Source: Flavobacterium sp. LC2016-23
GTDB taxonomy: Bacteria > Bacteroidota > Bacteroidia > Flavobacteriales > Flavobacteriaceae
Direction of reading: 5' to 3'
Assembly (NCBI RefSeq): GCF_009674775.1
Contig: NZ_WKKE01000007.1
Location: 62,001-126,000 of the forward strand
Length of the DNA stretch: 64,000 bases
Shown: piece after piece, positions 44,740-53,600 of the stretch
How positions within the stretch are numbered: the first letter of the stretch is position 1
Layout of the letters: each line of letters begins with the position of its first letter
The notes under the pieces: model-generated
What the model was told of the DNA's origin: nothing
Databases searched by the model: none
What the model saw: only the letters and a program-made list of their open reading frames with translations
Program-made: the position numbers and the translations under genes

Positions 44740-45978
44740 ATGCTACAAAAAGACAAGTCTGCGGCGATTGGTTTTATTTTTATAACCATGTTAATTGATA
44801 TTACGGGATGGGGGATTATTATTCCTGTAATTCCAAAATTAATAAAAGAATTAATTCATGGTGATATCAGCGAAGCGGCAAAAATAGGCGGCTGGCTGAC
44901 TTTTGCGTATGCTATAACCCAGTTTGTGTTTGCACCTGTAATTGGTAATCTGAGTGATAAATACGGGAGAAGGCCGATTATTTTAATTTCGCTTTTCGGA
45001 TTTTCATTAGACTATCTTTTGCTGGCTTTTGCGCCAACTATCTTATGGTTATTTATAGGAAGAATTATTGCAGGAGTAACCGGAGCCAGTATAACAACAG
45101 CTTCAGCTTACATTGCGGATGTCAGTACACCCGAAAACAGGGCCAAAAACTTTGGTCTGGTAGGTGCCGCTTTTGGATTAGGATTCATCATCGGACCGGT
45201 CATTGGCGGTTTATTAGGGCAATATGGATCAAGAGTGCCTTTTTATGCAGCGGCCGTTTTGTGCATGGTCAATTTCCTATACGGATTTTTCATCTTACCG
45301 GAATCCCTGAAAAAAGAAAACCGCAGGCCTTTCAATTGGAAACGGGCCAATCCTGTTGGTGCAATTCTGGGCCTGAAGAAACATCCCTCACTGATTGGCT
45401 TAATTACAGCGATATTCTTATTGTACGTTGGATCTCATGCGGTACAAAGCAACTGGAGTTTCTTTACCATTTATCAGTTCAACTGGGACGAACGAATGAT
45501 CGGAATCTCTTTGGGAATAATTGGTCTGTTGGTGGGAATTGTACAAGGAGGTTTAGTTCGCTGGATCAATCCGAAATTAGGAAATGAAAAAAGTATTTAT
45601 ATCGGATTGGCCTTGTATACCATCGGAATGTTGCTGTTTGCCTTTGCAACAGAAAGCTGGATGATGTTTGTGTTTTTAATCCCGTATTGTCTTGGCGGAA
45701 TTGCCGGACCGGCATTACAATCTGTGGTTGCCAGTAAAGTATCGCCTAGCGAGCAGGGAGAAATTCAGGGAACTTTAACGAGTTTAATGAGTGCTTCTTC
45801 GATCATTGGTCCGCCCATGATGGCGAACACTTTTTTCTTTTTCACCCATGACAACGCTCCTTTTAAATTTGCCGGATCACCCTTTATTTTGGGAGGTTTT
45901 TTAATGCTCATGAGTACAGTAGTGGCTTATTTTTCATTAAAAAAACATACGGTTGCCAATAAAGAAAGTGAAGCGTAA
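44740..45978 (+). CDS. MFS transporter, Tet/TCR-like drug:H+ antiporter
   Basis: A 412-residue, 12-helix major-facilitator protein. The loop 2-3 motif [14 protein letters not shown] (motif A) and the helix 5 motif [13 protein letters not shown] (motif C) identify a 12-TMS drug:proton antiporter close to the TetA/TCR group; [14 protein letters not shown] in helix 1 (motif D1) agrees. Real tetracycline resistance cannot be inferred from this. It stands after the RND operon but behind a terminator, so it is separately expressed. TTTATTTG at about 44710 and a TATATTAT run may form its promoter, but the match is poor. Confidence 0.85.
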   Translation: MLQKDKSAAIGFIFITMLIDITGWGIIIPVIPKLIKELIHGDISEAAKIGGWLTFAYAITQFVFAPVIGNLSDKYGRRPIILISLFGFSLDYLLLAFAPTILWLFIGRIIAGVTGASITTASAYIADVSTPENRAKNFGLVGAAFGLGFIIGPVIGGLLGQYGSRVPFYAAAVLCMVNFLYGFFILPESLKKENRRPFNWKRANPVGAILGLKKHPSLIGLITAIFLLYVGSHAVQSNWSFFTIYQFNWDERMIGISLGIIGLLVGIVQGGLVRWINPKLGNEKSIYIGLALYTIGMLLFAFATESWMMFVFLIPYCLGGIAGPALQSVVASKVSPSEQGEIQGTLTSLMSASSIIGPPMMANTFFFFTHDNAPFKFAGSPFILGGFLMLMSTVVAYFSLKKHTVANKESEA

Positions 45979-46011
45979 ATCGTTTCCGTTTCAATAAAAA
46001 GCACCCCTTTT

Positions 46012-46449
46012 TTATTGCAGATAAACATAATGATTGTAATAATCAATAATAGCTTTCCCTTTAAGCAGAACATCAGCACCGATAATACCGTGTACCGCTT
46101 TTGCTTTGTAGGATGTTAAAGCCTCATTTACATGTGAAAGATCAAAAATGACCAAACTGAAATCGCTATTTTTCCAGCTGCCGAGCTGCAAATGATTATG
46201 GGAAGAAACCTGGGTTTCCATGCCGGTGGCACCGGCTCCGGAGGCTTTGGTTTTAGATTTTTTGGCGGAGATTTCAAAATATTCAATACTTTCAAAACCA
46301 ATACAGGTATTGGAAGCTCCGGTATCTAAAATGAAATTTCCTGAAACACCATTTATTTTTGCCTTAATTAATAAATGCTGGGTTTTGGTAATTTTGAATT
46401 TTACTTTTCGGTATTTTGCTTTTTTGAGGACTTTGTGAAGATCTTCCAT
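46012..46449 (-). CDS. Retropepsin-like aspartic protease
   Basis: A 145-residue single-domain aspartyl protease of the retroviral-pepsin type (clan AA), which must act as a dimer. The active-site motif FILDTGASNTC gives Asp42, and the second conserved segment AVHGIIGADVLL matches the G-(I/L)-(I/L)-G-x-D/N flap-side motif. There is no signal peptide, so it is probably cytosolic. The start overlaps the end of the CHAT gene by 49 bases, indicating translational coupling and a shared role. Bacterial retropepsins are rare enough for this pairing to be notable. Substrate is unknown; processing of the CHAT protein or of a partner is a reasonable guess only. Confidence 0.8.
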   Translation of the reverse strand: MEDLHKVLKKAKYRKVKFKITKTQHLLIKAKINGVSGNFILDTGASNTCIGFESIEYFEISAKKSKTKASGAGATGMETQVSSHNHLQLGSWKNSDFSLVIFDLSHVNEALTSYKAKAVHGIIGADVLLKGKAIIDYYNHYVYLQ

Positions 46450-49058
46450 TTCTGATAAGGATTGAAAATCAAAAATAAACCAATTACAATCAAAATACTA
46501 ATGATGTATACGATATAATTGGAAGATTTTTCAGCTGGCGCAATACTGCCGTAATAGACAAACGCACTCCAGTAATAAGGTGATTTTTTAGCATTGGGAA
46601 TATTCGGGTCTTGTAGAAAATCACGTTTCGCATTGGCATTGGCTTCAAAATAAGATGGATTCTTTTTGAGGTTGGTATAAAAGTCATCCATAAAAACAGA
46701 AGTCGTGAAATCGTTTACCTTCCATAAAGAAAACAATAAATTTTGTGCACCTGCAAACTGAAAACCCCTGGCAACACTCATGGCACCTTCTGCTTTGTAT
46801 AATTTGCCTATGCCGGTTTCACAGGCACTCAGGACAACCAGATCCGGATTTATATGGAGATTGTACAATTCAGAATACAGGATTTCCTGATCGTAGAATT
46901 TGATGCTTGCCGGAGTTTCCAGATCACCGGAAGAAGCGTGCGTACTCAAATGTAAAATGGAATAATGGACGGCATTTTTTTTAAAATTAGAAAAAGTCGC
47001 ATTGCTGTTTTCGAAAAACTGACCATCGAAATTCTTCTTTATAGACTGCAGTTCATTCTTAGAAAAAGTCAGCGCAAAATCGGTATTTTCGAAAATCGGA
47101 AAAATTCCCAAAACCGTTTTTTTAGGTTTAGAAAACGGAACAGAATTCACATAAAAGGAAGCAGAATTGTTATACGCGACATTAAAATCATTCAGTAAAT
47201 AATGCATTTTAGCAAAATTTGTTGTAGCCGATTCTTTTGTGATTAAAGCTTCAAAAGGAAGAAAGCTCAAAACACCATCCGGAATAAGGATGAGGTTTTT
47301 ATGGTTTCCGGTGGACGGAATTTTAAGATATTTATAAATACGGTTTCCAACCCGGTTGTAGTGCTGCGGATTATTGGTAATCGTATTGGGATCATTAAAA
47401 AAGCGAATAAATTCCATTAGACTGGTAAATCCGGTACCTTCCAGGGAAATATAGTAAAGCTTTATGGTGTTGTTTTCGACCGTAAAATTATAAATACCAG
47501 TAGAGCCTGCAAAGTACTCCGTTAGTACGGCATTATCCTGCATTAATTTGCCGTATAATTTTTGAAGATCAAAAGTAGTATTGGTTTCGGTAGCGTCTTC
47601 ACTTTTCTCTTTTTTAAGAAGCAGCATCAGTTCATTTTGCTTTTTTATGGCTTCATTAATTTTAGAAATATTGGCCAGTTCCAGTTTTTGCTGTTCTTTT
47701 AGAATAACCGTATTCCAATTTTGAAGCTGTTGCAGAATGTGTTTTTCTGCTCTTGACCTACTGGCATTTTCATGAAGACGGCTTTTTAAAACCACCGATT
47801 TGGTTTGTTCCGAAAGCAAAAAAGCACTTTCGATGTAATGCATCTTTTTCTCTTTTTCGTAAAGGGAATAATAAATAGAAATACACTTTTCGGTTCGGTT
47901 TCGGTTTCGGATCTGGGTTACGATTTTAGAATTTTCATACACCAGAAACGACTGAAACAATTCTTCGATATGAAACGAAAGGGCAAAACTTTTCAGGGCA
48001 TTTTTGGGCTGGTTTTGCGCCAGATATAGTGCTGCCTGCAAATCCAGAGCATCCAGCAAAACCGTTTCTGCATAAAGCGAATTTTGATTGGGAAGAATAC
48101 TTTTGGAAGGAGAATAATCCGGAAGGAGCGTTTTAAAAACAGCACTAATATTCTGGCTGGCATCTTTTATTTTTCCTAGTTTGAAAGAAAGAAAAGCCGC
48201 TTCATAATACAATTGTGCTATTTTTCTGGGCTCCTGGCCGGAAGTTTTATGGAAAGCTGTTTTGGCTTTTTCGAAATAGTCAGAAGCTTTGGTCAGGTCG
48301 TTTTGTTCTATTTTTAGTTTGGCCAGATTTCGATACGAATTGGATAAAGTCTCCGCCTGCGAAGGATCCTTTTTTAAGAGTAAGATCGCTTTAAGAAAAG
48401 AACTTTCGGCCTTCTCAAAAGCAGTTGTTTGTATTAAAAAACGTTTAGTCGTCAGGAAATAATCAGCACCTAGATTGTTTAATAAAATCCCTTTTTGAGT
48501 TGGGGTTAATTTTTCGGTCTGGATTGTTTTTTCAAGTAGATCAATTGCTTTGTATAGATTTCCGGTGTTTTGATACACATTCGACAAATTAAGGATTGCC
48601 GCTACTTTCTGAGGTTCATTTTTCTCCTGATCGGCAATAAAATAATACTGTTTGATAGTGTTTTCAGCATTGTCATAATCACCGAGAAGGGTATATAAAT
48701 TACCTAAAGGTTTAAGACAGTATTCGATAATATCGTAGCCTTTAAAATGATGCCTCTGATATAGGAGCCAGGCTTTTTCGTAGCTTTTAATCGCTTTTTC
48801 AGATTGCCCGAATTGATTTTCATAGTAGGCTTTATTGCAATTTAAAACCACAATGGCCAGTAAAGCCTCTTTGGTTTTGGGCTTTGGGTTTTTCCAGAAT
48901 TCTGTTTCTGTATCCGTTAAATTTTGCAGGGCTTTCGCCGAAGGATTCGCAACAAAAACATCAATGGCATGGTATAGCTTATCTTCTTCCGAAAAAGATG
49001 GCTGCCCGGATAGTATTACCGATGTGAAGAATAAAATATAGCAATACAGTTTTGTCAT
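46401..49058 (-). CDS. TPR-CHAT (caspase-like) protease with C-terminal membrane anchor
   Basis: An 885-residue protein: signal peptide (1-18, ending ILSGQ), about ten TPR-like helical repeats (about 60-420, e.g. ALGNLYTLLGDYDNA-type units), a coiled-coil region (about 425-495), a CHAT peptidase domain (about 500-840) and a transmembrane helix (about 850-868) followed by a basic tail. The caspase-type dyad is intact: His707 in LHLSTHASSGD and Cys746 in LVVLSACETGIGK. With the signal peptide and anchor, TPR and CHAT parts are placed in the periplasm. CHAT proteases cleave partner proteins after a signal is sensed by the repeats. Coupled to the retropepsin gene downstream; PKD-barrel protein upstream. 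Confidence 0.88.
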   Translation of the reverse strand: MTKLYCYILFFTSVILSGQPSFSEEDKLYHAIDVFVANPSAKALQNLTDTETEFWKNPKPKTKEALLAIVVLNCNKAYYENQFGQSEKAIKSYEKAWLLYQRHHFKGYDIIEYCLKPLGNLYTLLGDYDNAENTIKQYYFIADQEKNEPQKVAAILNLSNVYQNTGNLYKAIDLLEKTIQTEKLTPTQKGILLNNLGADYFLTTKRFLIQTTAFEKAESSFLKAILLLKKDPSQAETLSNSYRNLAKLKIEQNDLTKASDYFEKAKTAFHKTSGQEPRKIAQLYYEAAFLSFKLGKIKDASQNISAVFKTLLPDYSPSKSILPNQNSLYAETVLLDALDLQAALYLAQNQPKNALKSFALSFHIEELFQSFLVYENSKIVTQIRNRNRTEKCISIYYSLYEKEKKMHYIESAFLLSEQTKSVVLKSRLHENASRSRAEKHILQQLQNWNTVILKEQQKLELANISKINEAIKKQNELMLLLKKEKSEDATETNTTFDLQKLYGKLMQDNAVLTEYFAGSTGIYNFTVENNTIKLYYISLEGTGFTSLMEFIRFFNDPNTITNNPQHYNRVGNRIYKYLKIPSTGNHKNLILIPDGVLSFLPFEALITKESATTNFAKMHYLLNDFNVAYNNSASFYVNSVPFSKPKKTVLGIFPIFENTDFALTFSKNELQSIKKNFDGQFFENSNATFSNFKKNAVHYSILHLSTHASSGDLETPASIKFYDQEILYSELYNLHINPDLVVLSACETGIGKLYKAEGAMSVARGFQFAGAQNLLFSLWKVNDFTTSVFMDDFYTNLKKNPSYFEANANAKRDFLQDPNIPNAKKSPYYWSAFVYYGSIAPAEKSSNYIVYIISILIVIGLFLIFNPYQKWKIFTKSSKKQNTEK

Positions 49059-49126
49059 GTTATTCGATTATTTCACGGAGACTCACGAAGTTTTCGCAAA
49101 GGCTCACTAAAGGATTTTAAGTTTTT

Positions 49127-49213
49127 TTTGCCACGAATTACACGAATTTCCGCGAATTAATTTAAGCAGTATAACGAAAAAAATTAGTGACAATTCGTGT
49201 AATTCGTGGCAAA
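49127..49213. repeat. 22-base perfect inverted repeat in the gap between CHAT and PKD genes
   Basis: TTTGCCACGAATTACACGAATT (49127-49148) is matched by its complement at 49192-49213 around a 43-base loop; beyond it lies a second, weaker pair (CACGGAGACTCACGAAG with CTGTGAAAAACCTTCGTG). The 246-base gap holds nothing else. Confidence 0.8.
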
Positions 49214-49304
49214 CTATACTTTTTTAAATTAAAAATTTCGTGGCAAACCCTTTTTTCTCTGCGTATCTCTGTGAAAAACCTTCGTGCAACTTTGTGTAAT
49301 AACC

Positions 49305-51257
49305 TTAAAACTTCCAGATTCCATAAAACTGAAAATAATTGAAATTCTGTTCGAAATTAATCACGTAACGTGCCCCCAGACTCGGGCCAATTCTCGCGGC
49401 ACCAACAGTCAGATCAAACAATAATCCGGTTTTAAGATCGGAAAACGAATTTTTGACGGCATTAGAAGCAGTTCTGGTGTTGATTATAAATTTAGTCGAA
49501 TCACCCTCAAAAGATTCAATTTTAATATTTTGAGTCTGCTCTTGGGAAACATTGAAATTGGCCTGTACCCCCGCACCAACTCCGATGTAATTATTGATAT
49601 TGTACCGAATCAGCACCGGCACTTCCCAATTGACACTTTTGTTTTCTGTACTTGTGGTGGTGCGTTGCCGTTGTTTTACCCCATTCGGATTTACAACCAC
49701 TTCGTCGATTACGTTTGAGGCACTATCGTATTTATTGATGCTGTTAACCCATTCGGCCTGCCAGTAAAAACGATAGGATTTAAAAGGCGAAATTGTGGCG
49801 CCCACAAAATAACTGGTCGAATTGTCTAAATCCGGATATAAATTGTAACCCGCTTTTGCCCCGATAGAGATTCCCGGTAAAAATCGGGTAGTGGCATAAT
49901 TGGTAATTATAGGCTCGTTTTTGTCGAAAATGATGGCAGTACGGCTTCGCGTTTTTACCTTATGAAAGTCTTCGGCAAACTTCATGGAATATTTCACAAA
50001 ACCTTTTGTACTGTCTTTTTCGTGTACATTTTTTTGTTCGCTTCCCGGTAAATAGATGTTCTTAAACGTAAAAAAGATCTGGTTCTTTTTAATGATGGTA
50101 TCCAGACAGCTTACCGTTGGTTCTTCGCCTTTCGGGCAAATCGGACATTTGGGATACAGGTCTTCAATCTGAAATGTTTTTTTGTCAAACATATCCGGAA
50201 CATCTGTTTCAAGACGAATCATTCTTGCAGGTCCTTCGCCATTGTTCTGAAAACGGGTTTTGAAGTTTACCCTTTTAAAACGTACCAGCCTGTAATTCAT
50301 AAAACGTCCGTTAGACCCCATTTTGTTGGGATCATGGGAAGTAACAATTTCCATTTCGAGGTTTTTTATCTTATGGTTTTTATAACTTCGGTTGGGAACA
50401 AAAATTCCGCGCATGGTGACCGTTGCGCTGGTATCCTTGATCATTTCGGGCGTTGTTTTAAACGTGTAAAAAAGATTGCGGGTTTCTCCCGGATTAGCAT
50501 CGTCAAACTCTAAGACAGACACATTATGATACGTTTTGTTGGCGTCTGCTAAGGAAGCGTCAAGATCTTCTTCGGTGGTGGTGTTTCTGTATTTTTTGGT
50601 CTTGAAAGTGTTTTCGGCAGAAGCCAGATACGATTTAGTATCATCCAGATCATCAACGGCAGCGACCGGATTTTCTTTGACTTCCCGTTCATTTGCGTAT
50701 GTCCTGAAATCGACCAATTCGAAATTATTGCTTTTGAATTGCTTCTCATTATAAAACAAATACAGTTTACCGCTGGAAACATAATTTTCCAGATTCTGAT
50801 AACTTACTACAACTACCATTTCCTGCTCCGGAATCGGGTCACAGTTTTTTAAGATCGCAAATCCGTTTTGGTCGGCTATCGATGCGATATCTTTATAATT
50901 CGTGTCGGTGATGTCATTTACAGCGACTTTCTTTGGTCGTGTTGCCGGAGGTTTTCCATTGTCGTAATTGTTGGTTACGGCAAGTCTTGCGGTATAATTT
51001 CCTTTGTTTTTGTAGACATGTTTCGGTTCGGCCTCTTTGCTGTAATGCCCGTCTCCCAGTTCCCATAAATACGAATAGCTTGGTTTTGGCGCACCTGCTA
51101 TCGGAATTAACGGTGGCGTCTCGGGTTTGTAGGTAACGGCATTTCCGTTTTGGATAAAAACAATAGTGGCTCTTCGGGTGATGGTGTCTTTTACTTTGGT
51201 TTGGGAGAAAGCGAATATAGAAAACAGAAGAAAGAGAATAGAGGATAGTGGTTTCAT
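49305..51257 (-). CDS. PKD-domain protein with C-terminal outer-membrane barrel
   Basis: A 650-residue exported protein. From the chosen start (MKPLSSILFLLFSIFAFSQ, a signal peptide) come a PKD domain (about 45-115, SYLWELGDGHYSKEAEPKHV then YKNKGNYTARL), a long middle of beta-rich domains (about 120-440), which includes the Cys-rich PKCPICPKGEEPTVSC segment and a DUF11-like stretch, and a C-terminal membrane barrel (about 445-650, with SIGAKAGYNLYP...SLGARYVINFEQ and final FYGIWKF). The upstream in-frame codons to 51341 are rejected because they precede the signal peptide. It lies between the CHAT gene and the lipoprotein gene, all in one direction, but with hairpins between. Confidence 0.75.
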   Translation of the reverse strand: MKPLSSILFLLFSIFAFSQTKVKDTITRRATIVFIQNGNAVTYKPETPPLIPIAGAPKPSYSYLWELGDGHYSKEAEPKHVYKNKGNYTARLAVTNNYDNGKPPATRPKKVAVNDITDTNYKDIASIADQNGFAILKNCDPIPEQEMVVVVSYQNLENYVSSGKLYLFYNEKQFKSNNFELVDFRTYANEREVKENPVAAVDDLDDTKSYLASAENTFKTKKYRNTTTEEDLDASLADANKTYHNVSVLEFDDANPGETRNLFYTFKTTPEMIKDTSATVTMRGIFVPNRSYKNHKIKNLEMEIVTSHDPNKMGSNGRFMNYRLVRFKRVNFKTRFQNNGEGPARMIRLETDVPDMFDKKTFQIEDLYPKCPICPKGEEPTVSCLDTIIKKNQIFFTFKNIYLPGSEQKNVHEKDSTKGFVKYSMKFAEDFHKVKTRSRTAIIFDKNEPIITNYATTRFLPGISIGAKAGYNLYPDLDNSTSYFVGATISPFKSYRFYWQAEWVNSINKYDSASNVIDEVVVNPNGVKQRQRTTTSTENKSVNWEVPVLIRYNINNYIGVGAGVQANFNVSQEQTQNIKIESFEGDSTKFIINTRTASNAVKNSFSDLKTGLLFDLTVGAARIGPSLGARYVINFEQNFNYFQFYGIWKF

Positions 51258-51400
51258 AACTAGATACTTTTTAGCCCTGATAGTAGTGGAAATCCTTTTT
51301 TGCCGGTCCCGATAGCTGTCCGGAGACAAAAAAGAGTGCAACGAATAGCAGGATTAGCTTCTGAAATCATCAGAATTAATTTTAAAACTGGATTAAATGT

Positions 51401-51433
51401 AAAAAAAAGTGATGAGCAAATCACCACTTTTTC
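51401..51433 (-). terminator. Terminator of the lipoprotein gene
   Basis: AAAAAGTGATGA pairs, with one mismatch, with TCACCACTTTTT around GCAAA; a T run follows on the leftward strand. Left of it, around 51299-51325, there is a CCGATAGCT-type hairpin like that in the nuoF-nuoG gap. Confidence 0.75.
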
Positions 51434-51452
51434 TTAAAAAGTATTTTGTAAG

Positions 51453-52439
51453 TTACTGAATAGCATTCACTGCCGCTATCAGTTGCGCTTCTGTGCCGAC
51501 TGTTGTTTCGGCAAGTGTGAAAGTATAAATGTCTCCGGCAGCTACTGTCACCCCTTTGATTGCGTAACGCCATTGACCATTATCTTCGGTTGCAAAAATC
51601 ACGTGACAAGCCAGTCCAATCGGGATTTGTCCGTAGTGTTCACTAAATAATCCTGCTGCTGTATACGTATCCAGTTTCGCCAATGCATTTGTTCCTTCAC
51701 CATCATAAGACAAATAAACCGCGCTGTTGTTGTTGTCGAAACCTTCCGGAACATCTACAAGAATTGTAGTTTTTGGTCTTGGGTCGCTGTAAAAACGGTC
51801 TACGTTTGTCCATCCGAAATTCCCGAAAGTCACATAATAATTGTTTCCTTCGCCTTGTACGCCGCCTTTTCCGTTACCGCCATCTGCGCCGGCTTTCGCT
51901 TCTCTCCAGGCCAGTTCTCCGGCTTCATTGATAGCACCTGTCCATAAAGTCATTGCATTGTCTACACCATCTGTTAAAGTTGCAGGAACCAACATGTTCA
52001 TAGAACAGGAAGTCTGAAGTTCAACACCGCCCTGAGTCGCTTTAATGAAAAATTCACCACCTGAAATCAATAAATTTTTCTTTCCGTCTGCTGTAATTCC
52101 CATGGTAGGTTTGTTGGTCACCAGCATATTTCCTTTGTCAAAAAGCTCGATATATTCAATATTTACGGCTCCGGTTACAGGAGTTCCGTTTTTAGTCAAA
52201 CAGTCTCCGTTGATGTTTACTTTAACCCCTTTTGCAGAAGTGAAGCTTACCAGTCCGTTTCCGGCTGTTACGGTAAAGTTTTGCGTATTTCTTTTGATTC
52301 CTTTTTCGGTGATTCCTTTAAATGCTGCAGCAGTCGGAGGCAGGATTGAATTGTTGTTGTCGCCGTCGCTGTTATCACAGCTTACTAATGTCGTTATAGC
52401 GAATAATAATAGTCCGATTGTTTTAAAATTTGTTTTCAT
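51453..52439 (-). CDS. Lipoprotein of unknown function
   Basis: A 328-residue protein with a lipobox (LVSC, Cys21) after a short hydrophobic leader, then an Asp/Asn-rich spacer (DNSDGDNNNS) typical of lipoproteins sent to the outer membrane or surface in Bacteroidota. The mature part is beta-rich: a carboxypeptidase-regulatory or Ig-like domain (about 55-150) and a C-terminal half with a Gly-rich linker (GADGGNGKGGVQGEGN). No enzyme motif is visible. Two copies of the GGGGTAAC-N18-ATCTA element precede it at a promoter-like distance, linking it to the sigma factor at 53014. Confidence 0.7.
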   Translation of the reverse strand: MKTNFKTIGLLLFAITTLVSCDNSDGDNNNSILPPTAAAFKGITEKGIKRNTQNFTVTAGNGLVSFTSAKGVKVNINGDCLTKNGTPVTGAVNIEYIELFDKGNMLVTNKPTMGITADGKKNLLISGGEFFIKATQGGVELQTSCSMNMLVPATLTDGVDNAMTLWTGAINEAGELAWREAKAGADGGNGKGGVQGEGNNYYVTFGNFGWTNVDRFYSDPRPKTTILVDVPEGFDNNNSAVYLSYDGEGTNALAKLDTYTAAGLFSEHYGQIPIGLACHVIFATEDNGQWRYAIKGVTVAAGDIYTFTLAETTVGTEAQLIAAVNAIQ

Positions 52440-52468
52440 GATATTCAGTTTTAATAGTTATTTAATAA

Positions 52469-52500
52469 TAGATGTTTAATGGGGGGAAATTGTTACCCCT
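52469..52500 (-). promoter_or_regulatory. Candidate ECF promoter, copy 1 (lipoprotein gene, proximal)
   Basis: Leftward strand: AGGGGTAACAA beginning at 52500, then ATCTA (52473-52469), exactly 18 bases after GGGGTAAC. Predicted RNA start about 22 bases before the lipoprotein ATG. Confidence 0.7.
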
Positions 52501-52530
52501 GTTTTTAATTTATTTCAGGTTTTATAGAAG

Positions 52531-52562
52531 TAGATAAATTAGGTTGAAATTTTGTTACCCCT
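52531..52562 (-). promoter_or_regulatory. Candidate ECF promoter, copy 2 (lipoprotein gene, distal)
   Basis: Leftward strand: AGGGGTAACAA beginning at 52562 and ATCTA (52535-52531), same 18-base spacer. It lies 62 bases upstream of copy 1. Confidence 0.65.
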
Positions 52563-52583
52563 CTTTTTTACTTTTTTTCAATT

Positions 52584-52883
52584 TTATTTCGAAAAGCACT
52601 TTTCTTCAAAAACATTTCCGTCTTCATCCAATGCAACCAGAATGTCTTTTTTTCGGGCAAGCGATACAATCAGATAAATCCAGATGATGGACCAGAGACC
52701 CAATGTGATCACCGTAAGAAATAAGTGAAAAGGATGATTGATTTCTGTTTTCTCTTTCGATAAAACGGCATAAGGCAATTTCTCGTTCTGTTCGATAATG
52801 ACAAAACCGTTTCGTTTTTTAGCCAAAAGCATTTTGTGAAACCGGTCCAGATTTTTTTCGTGTATAAGATGATAACTTTCCAT
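52584..52883 (-). CDS. Small membrane protein of the sigma-factor cluster
   Basis: A 99-residue protein with a cytosolic N-terminal half (about 1-45, MESYHLIHEKNLDRFHKMLL...), one long or two short hydrophobic helices (about 49-75, HPFHLFLTVITLGLWSIIWI) and a C-terminal tail. The HPFHxFLTxxTLGLWxxIW pattern resembles small integral proteins widespread in bacteria next to stress sigma factors, but I cannot name a family. It has its own copy of the GGGGTAAC-N18-ATATA element 66 bases upstream and is divergent from the sigma gene. Confidence 0.65.
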   Translation of the reverse strand: MESYHLIHEKNLDRFHKMLLAKKRNGFVIIEQNEKLPYAVLSKEKTEINHPFHLFLTVITLGLWSIIWIYLIVSLARKKDILVALDEDGNVFEEKCFSK

Positions 52884-52926
52884 TTCTTTTAATTTTTTGA
52901 ATTGTTTTAAAAGTTTCCTGCTTTGC

Positions 52927-52958
52927 TATATCCATCTGATTTTAGAATTGTTACCCCT
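52927..52958 (-). promoter_or_regulatory. Candidate ECF promoter, copy 3 (small membrane protein)
   Basis: Leftward strand: AGGGGTAACAATT beginning at 52958 and ATATA (52931-52927), 18 bases after GGGGTAAC. The upstream flank AAATTTAAAAAC is nearly the same as in copy 1. RNA start predicted about 36 bases before the ATG at 52883. Confidence 0.7.
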
Positions 52959-53013
52959 GTTTTTAAATTTATTTTGAGATTCTTTCTACATTAGCTTTTT
53001 AAAAAGCTGTTGT

Positions 53014-53598
53014 ATGGCCAAAACCAAAATTCATTCCGACCAAAAATATATCGAAGGACTTGCCGCGAATAATTCCATTATAATCCAGGAGATCTATAAA
53101 AAGTTTGTTCCGAAAGTCGTGTTCTATATCAGGAACAATTCCGGCAATCAGGATCAGGCGCAGGATGTTGTTCAGGAAGTACTGATACTGCTGTTCAATC
53201 AGGCCAAAGCCAATACCCTGGAACTGACCTGTCCGTTTGATGCCTATTTTTTCCTGCTGTGCAAAAGAAAATGGCTGAACGAATTGAAAAAAACAGCTAA
53301 TAAAGGGGTAACAATTAATGAAGATGCGGGATCTATAAATGAATCTGCTCATGAATTGGTCGAACAAACCGAAGAATTTGATGAAAAACAGCAGCTTTTT
53401 GACGCCATGTTTCAAAAATTAGGAGACAAATGCCAGGAATTACTAAAGCTGAGTTTTGAAATTAAATCGATGGAAGAAGTAGCCGAAAAGCTCAATGTAA
53501 CTTATGGGTATGTCCGTAAAAAGAAATCCTTATGCATTGGCCAGTTGACGCAGTGGATTCAGGAAACGAAAAACTTTAAATCTCTAAAAAATAATTAG
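53014..53598 (+). CDS. ECF-type RNA polymerase sigma factor
   Basis: A 194-residue sigma-70 family factor with region 2 (about 25-90, including NQDQAQDVVQEVLILLF and FDAYFFLLCKRKWLNELKK) and region 4 (about 130-185, LGDKCQELLKLSFEIKSMEE with the helix-turn-helix NVTYGYVRKKKSLC). A low-conservation linker lies between. It directly precedes (2 bases) a membrane-anchored TPR protein in the position of an anti-sigma. Four copies of one promoter-like element lie around and within it, suggesting it transcribes the lipoprotein, the small membrane protein and, through the copy inside its own gene, the TPR gene. Confidence 0.88.
   Translation: MAKTKIHSDQKYIEGLAANNSIIIQEIYKKFVPKVVFYIRNNSGNQDQAQDVVQEVLILLFNQAKANTLELTCPFDAYFFLLCKRKWLNELKKTANKGVTINEDAGSINESAHELVEQTEEFDEKQQLFDAMFQKLGDKCQELLKLSFEIKSMEEVAEKLNVTYGYVRKKKSLCIGQLTQWIQETKNFKSLKNN
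53305..53335 (+). promoter_or_regulatory. Candidate ECF promoter, copy 4, inside the sigma gene
   Basis: On the forward strand GGGGTAACAATT (from 53305) is followed by ATCTA (53331-53335) with the same 18-base spacing as the three leftward copies. It lies within the coding region (codons for KGVTINEDAGS) and points toward the TPR anti-sigma-like gene at 53601. Confidence 0.6.
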
Positions 53599-53600
53599 TC

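Noticed and set aside
45045..45587. 180-residue open frame overlapping the MFS gene
   Set aside because: Same strand, other frame of a well-supported 12-helix transporter; low-quality composition.
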